From Dysidea avara (lineage: Eukaryota > Porifera > Demospongiae > Dictyoceratida > Dysideidae): a DNA stretch of 64,000 nucleotides. Location: NCBI RefSeq assembly GCF_963678975.1, contig NC_089274.1, positions 7,118,001 to 7,182,000 of the forward strand, read 5' to 3'. Below are positions 60,533 through 64,000 of the stretch, one piece after another. The translations under genes were made by a program, and so were the position numbers. The notes beneath the pieces are model-generated. The model had not been told where the DNA came from. It did not search any database and worked only from the letters and a program-made list of their open reading frames with translations. The number at the start of each line of letters is the position of its first letter. The first letter of the stretch is position 1.

Positions 60533-63500
60533 TCAAGACATTACACAATCTGTAAACACAGTTAAAATAAATGGACCCTCTTGTCCAGGATAGAAAGTAC
60601 TTGGAGATATTGTATATGATCCACCAGCAAGGTTAGGTAGCTCCAAGACAACATAACCAGGTCTAAAAAACAAATTAACAAAATACGTGTGAGTACATGT
60701 GCACATAGATATATTAGACAACCTATAAACTCCAGAATCCATCATCTTTGACCCACTAGGATTGTCAGTAGCTTGACAGGTTATTCCAACATTAAATTGC
60801 CTGAAAATAAAAGACAAAAGTGATGATTGGTAGCTAATCTACGTAGATAATTCTTTATACTTTGGTGCTTTTAGCTTGATCAATACTTGACACTGGTTGG
60901 CAAAAGTTGGATGAAAGGTAAAGGTGTATTTTGGGTTGTTGTTATGAGTGGAAGGATAGTTTAAACAGCCTCCAGCTGTGACTCCTTTCCATTCACCAGT
61001 AATCTGCAAAAAATACATGATGTACTGAATGCATGTGAAACAGATAAGTATTAAGGCGTAAGCATCTACGTAGATTACCTTGGTCTAAGCCAGTATATAG
61101 TAAGTGGATGCATTACACTGTACATTCAAGTTGGACATTGCTTTTGTTTGGAAGTTCAAAACATCTGAACCATTTAAACTTCAATCCTTCATAACCCATC
61201 TGCCTGGCATTGGGCTGCAATATTCAATGGTAAGTCTGTGGTGAAATAGCTATCTATTGCTGCAGCTATAGATAATTCATTCATTCCGTTTTTGTCCAAA
61301 AATTGTGCACAGTTAATAATGCATATATACCTGCAGTCATGTTGTATACACACAATAGTACTATATTCCAGGATGTTGATTTGTAGATTAGTGAACAGCC
61401 AAAACACTTCAATACACTATGGCATCAGTAATTATTAGCCTTTTCTAGTGATTCTACATATCGATGCAAGAATTAATATGCACAGTAGTGGTTAAATAAT
61501 ATTTAAGATTAGGTACTGGGCAGTCAGCTCAGCTGTATGGTGAGCTGTTCCTGGACAAGTACAATTACTATGACATAAAGTTTGATGTGTGGGGTTCTTA
61601 CTAGGGACACAACATGCAACATTAATATATTGCAACACAAACAATATGGCTATTGCTGTATTGCAATATATCGTAGGGTTGTGGCTTGTGGATAATTGCT
61701 CAGCATTAAAATCCACCAGAAAGTAACATATCAAAACATATGTATGGGATTTGTCAAATCTAGCATTTTTAGGTGGTCAACACTAAAAGTTTTCAAAACA
61801 CTAGGTTAAACCCTTAAAATTTAAGAATTATGCATTTAATATCTTTTTTGAAACCTCAGCTTGGTAAAACAGGCTGATTATAAAATCTCATCATTCCTTG
61901 TCAGTCGTTGTCCGATGCAAAATACATGTATTTTACACTACATACAAAAACACAAATTTACAACCTTTAACTCACAAAATCTCTACAGCACACCATACAA
62001 TAAAAGAAAGCCCTTGAATTTCTCTATACAATGCTGACTGTACAAATGGGAAAATGTTGTCATAGCGACGGTTATTTATTGCTGATGATGACATAATACA
62101 CACTCCATACATTAATCTATTGGAAAATTTAATTATCTCAGCGGGAAAATCCCAATTTACAAGTTGTTATGCTCAACCAAATTCGCTAAATTTGGTATCA
62201 TTCTACGCAGCGAAGGATGCTTAATAAGACTCTAACCGTACAAATTGTTAAACAGGTTAGTTTACAGAAATAAGCGTTTTTACAGGAATTCTGAACACGT
62301 AAATTTCATGGTACAAGGCTCCTTTTTAGCTTCCCCTTCATTACTACACAAAGAACTTACACATGAATCGATTCACCTTTCATAGAGGAATCTGATAAAC
62401 CAAACTTCGTGTCTGTCAACCAGAGTACGCAGAAGTTATGGTGCCTTGTTTAGAAGATGGTGTTATTTTATACAAAATGGGCGTAACCTATTTGAAAATC
62501 CGGAATATCTTACACAAGAGCTATAGCTACTTGTAGCCTATACTTGTAATGTATTTGATAATGGTTGGCTTGTCTTGTGGGTACACGAGTTGCTTACACA
62601 AGTACATACAACATTCACTTGCAACATCACCAAAGGTCTGCTAAACAATATTGCAATGCATTTTTAAAGACAATACGAAATATGGTGTTTACCCGTATTG
62701 TTGCATCTCTTACCACACGTGGTGCAGTGCTAAAGGCACAATTATGCATTGAACACGATTAACAATAACACATTAAAAATCAATAACCCATGTAGATACA
62801 AGTTTAAAAGTCGCATGTAAAATAATACCTTTATACACATGTACAGTATATGCATTGCATAATCTTTACCAACCTCCTTTTGATGATTATAAGGATCGCG
62901 TATTTTAGTAAGGCTGAATTCTACAGTGGAGTAAACCTATTATATATAACATGAAGTCTAACACTCACTATTAAGAGCCTTGCTGTACCTTTAGTGTGTA
63001 ATGTATTGTAACATTTTCAAATTGGGCCACGATGAGTGTGTATGAGTGAGTGCCTTTAGAGATGTCATGTAGTTTAGACAAGTAGTGTGGTGTGTTGATC
63101 TTGATGCCTTCATTGAGGTAGTTACCTGTACGTGGAAAATATGGACAAGAGTAAAGCAAAGATAGTCAGTGTGCGCACACTAGTAAAACATCCACAATAA
63201 AGTACAGTCTGTACATCTCTACATCTACTGTAGCCTCTACTGAAATGTGATTATGTGTGTACACACGAAGAGTTATCCACTTTGTGGTTGACATAAATAT
63301 TGTTGTCCCTTCCCTCTCTCAAGTGTACACAAGAAAGATTTACAACAGTGTATGTACTATACAGCATGTTACTCACCAGGGTAATATACTCTTTTCCCAT
63401 TGCTTTCAACAACATGTATTGTGATGAACTTCTCATTGTGGGCAAAGTCATTCTGTACAGCACTATATCAGTAGTGTCTCACACATGATACATTACCTTC

Positions 63501-64000
63501 TCGGTGATGTGTCTACTCAGCAGTATCCATACTGTAGCCTTTTGTGGGGCCCTCACCTCCAATCTGTACTGTGGATTAGTGTCTGTGAATAACAAATACA
63601 TAATAATGATGGTCTTTGCTGGTATGTACGCACTTATACATATGTACTACAGTAGTTAATAAGATGTATGTACATTATGTGTAACAGAAAGTTGAAGGAT
63701 TAAATCCCAGGAATGATAACTGTATGCATGCACGTAAATACATGCATGTACCAATAGACATGTCATAGAAGACCTGTGGACATAACTCAAATGGTAAGAT
63801 ATAATATAGAGCAGCTATTTATGGTCTGAGAGTATGTATTACCACTATGATAACCATGAATTTTTCATAGGGTGTTTGAAATGTTATATTGTTCAGATAT
63901 TCAAGAGCTAACATAACAGCAGCAAACAAGGAAAAGAATGAACATAGCATTATTGTAGTACAAATAAATTTGTAACTCACTTACCTACTGAGAAAAGGTC
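60533..64000 (-). CDS. CAPN7: calpain-7, C-terminal part (runs off right edge)
   Basis: Cysteine-protease family member; in animals calpain-7 has N-terminal MIT domains that bind ESCRT-III-related proteins, a protease core, and two C-terminal C2-like beta sandwiches. Only the C-terminal part is in the window. Exons: 63985-64000 (partial), 63497-63582, 63377-63452, 62989-63125, 62874-62936, 60861-61003, 60723-60800, 60533-60662, all joining in frame. Recognised blocks: NPQYRLEVRAPQKATVW, NGKRVYYP, GIKINTPHYLSKL, GEWKGVTAGGCLNYPSTHNN, and STFYPGQEGPFILTVF at the end. The catalytic Cys, His and Asn lie outside. Intron 61,004-62,873 is the longest. Identification is firm because several consecutive exons match the family's C-terminal order. 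Confidence 0.93.
61004..62873. other. calpain-7 intron, no gene seen
   Basis: AT-rich intron. The open frames (for example 61,492-61,734 and 62,565-62,762) lack domain or splice support. Confidence 0.6.

Overview
The window is a stretch of animal nuclear DNA. It is AT-rich, has short GT-AG introns, and is full of small transposons and microsatellites. The genes are animal families (a SH3-WW-PH-RhoGAP protein, calpain-7, peroxisomal sarcosine/pipecolate oxidase) plus two ankyrin-Roc-COR-CARD proteins. I infer an early-branching invertebrate, most likely a demosponge; this rests on gene style and is not proven by any single marker. All well-supported genes lie on the minus strand.

Layout. 0-5 kb: repeats only (a ~30-bp minisatellite with higher-order structure, two foldback elements, two copies of a dispersed repeat, one with a tRNA-like head). 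4.8-10.0 kb: scattered remains of a sarcosine-oxidase (PIPOX) gene, with two CENP-B/Tc5-like helix-turn-helix fragments of transposase origin between them. 11.6-16.6 kb: first ANK-Roc-COR-CARD gene (11 exons, about 1,034 aa). 18.7-30.6 kb: intact PIPOX gene (8 exons, 386 aa), its introns loaded with insertions and a 279-bp TG repeat. 30.8-31.6 kb: LINE remnant. 31.6-35.6 kb: second ANK-Roc-COR-CARD gene with almost the same exon lengths as the first. 36-43 kb: mostly repeats and LINE remnants. 43.8-60.1 kb: a complete 17-exon RhoGAP gene of the ARHGAP12/27 family; its fourth intron is a transposon nest (piggyBac-like, hAT-like). 60.5-64.0 kb: the 3' half of calpain-7, running off the right edge.

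The two most interesting points are linked. First, the order PIPOX(remnant)-ROCO1-PIPOX-ROCO2, all on one strand, is a tandem duplication of a two-gene block: the oxidase copy in block A has decayed, while both ROCO copies stayed open. Second, those ROCO proteins join ankyrin repeats, a Roc GTPase, a COR domain and a C-terminal CARD, an architecture resembling a cytosolic innate-immune or cell-death switch, with a departure from the usual guanine-recognition motif. Several transposon families could be defined to the base from their target-site duplications, including three members of a 9-bp-TSD family ending in TAGTCT.
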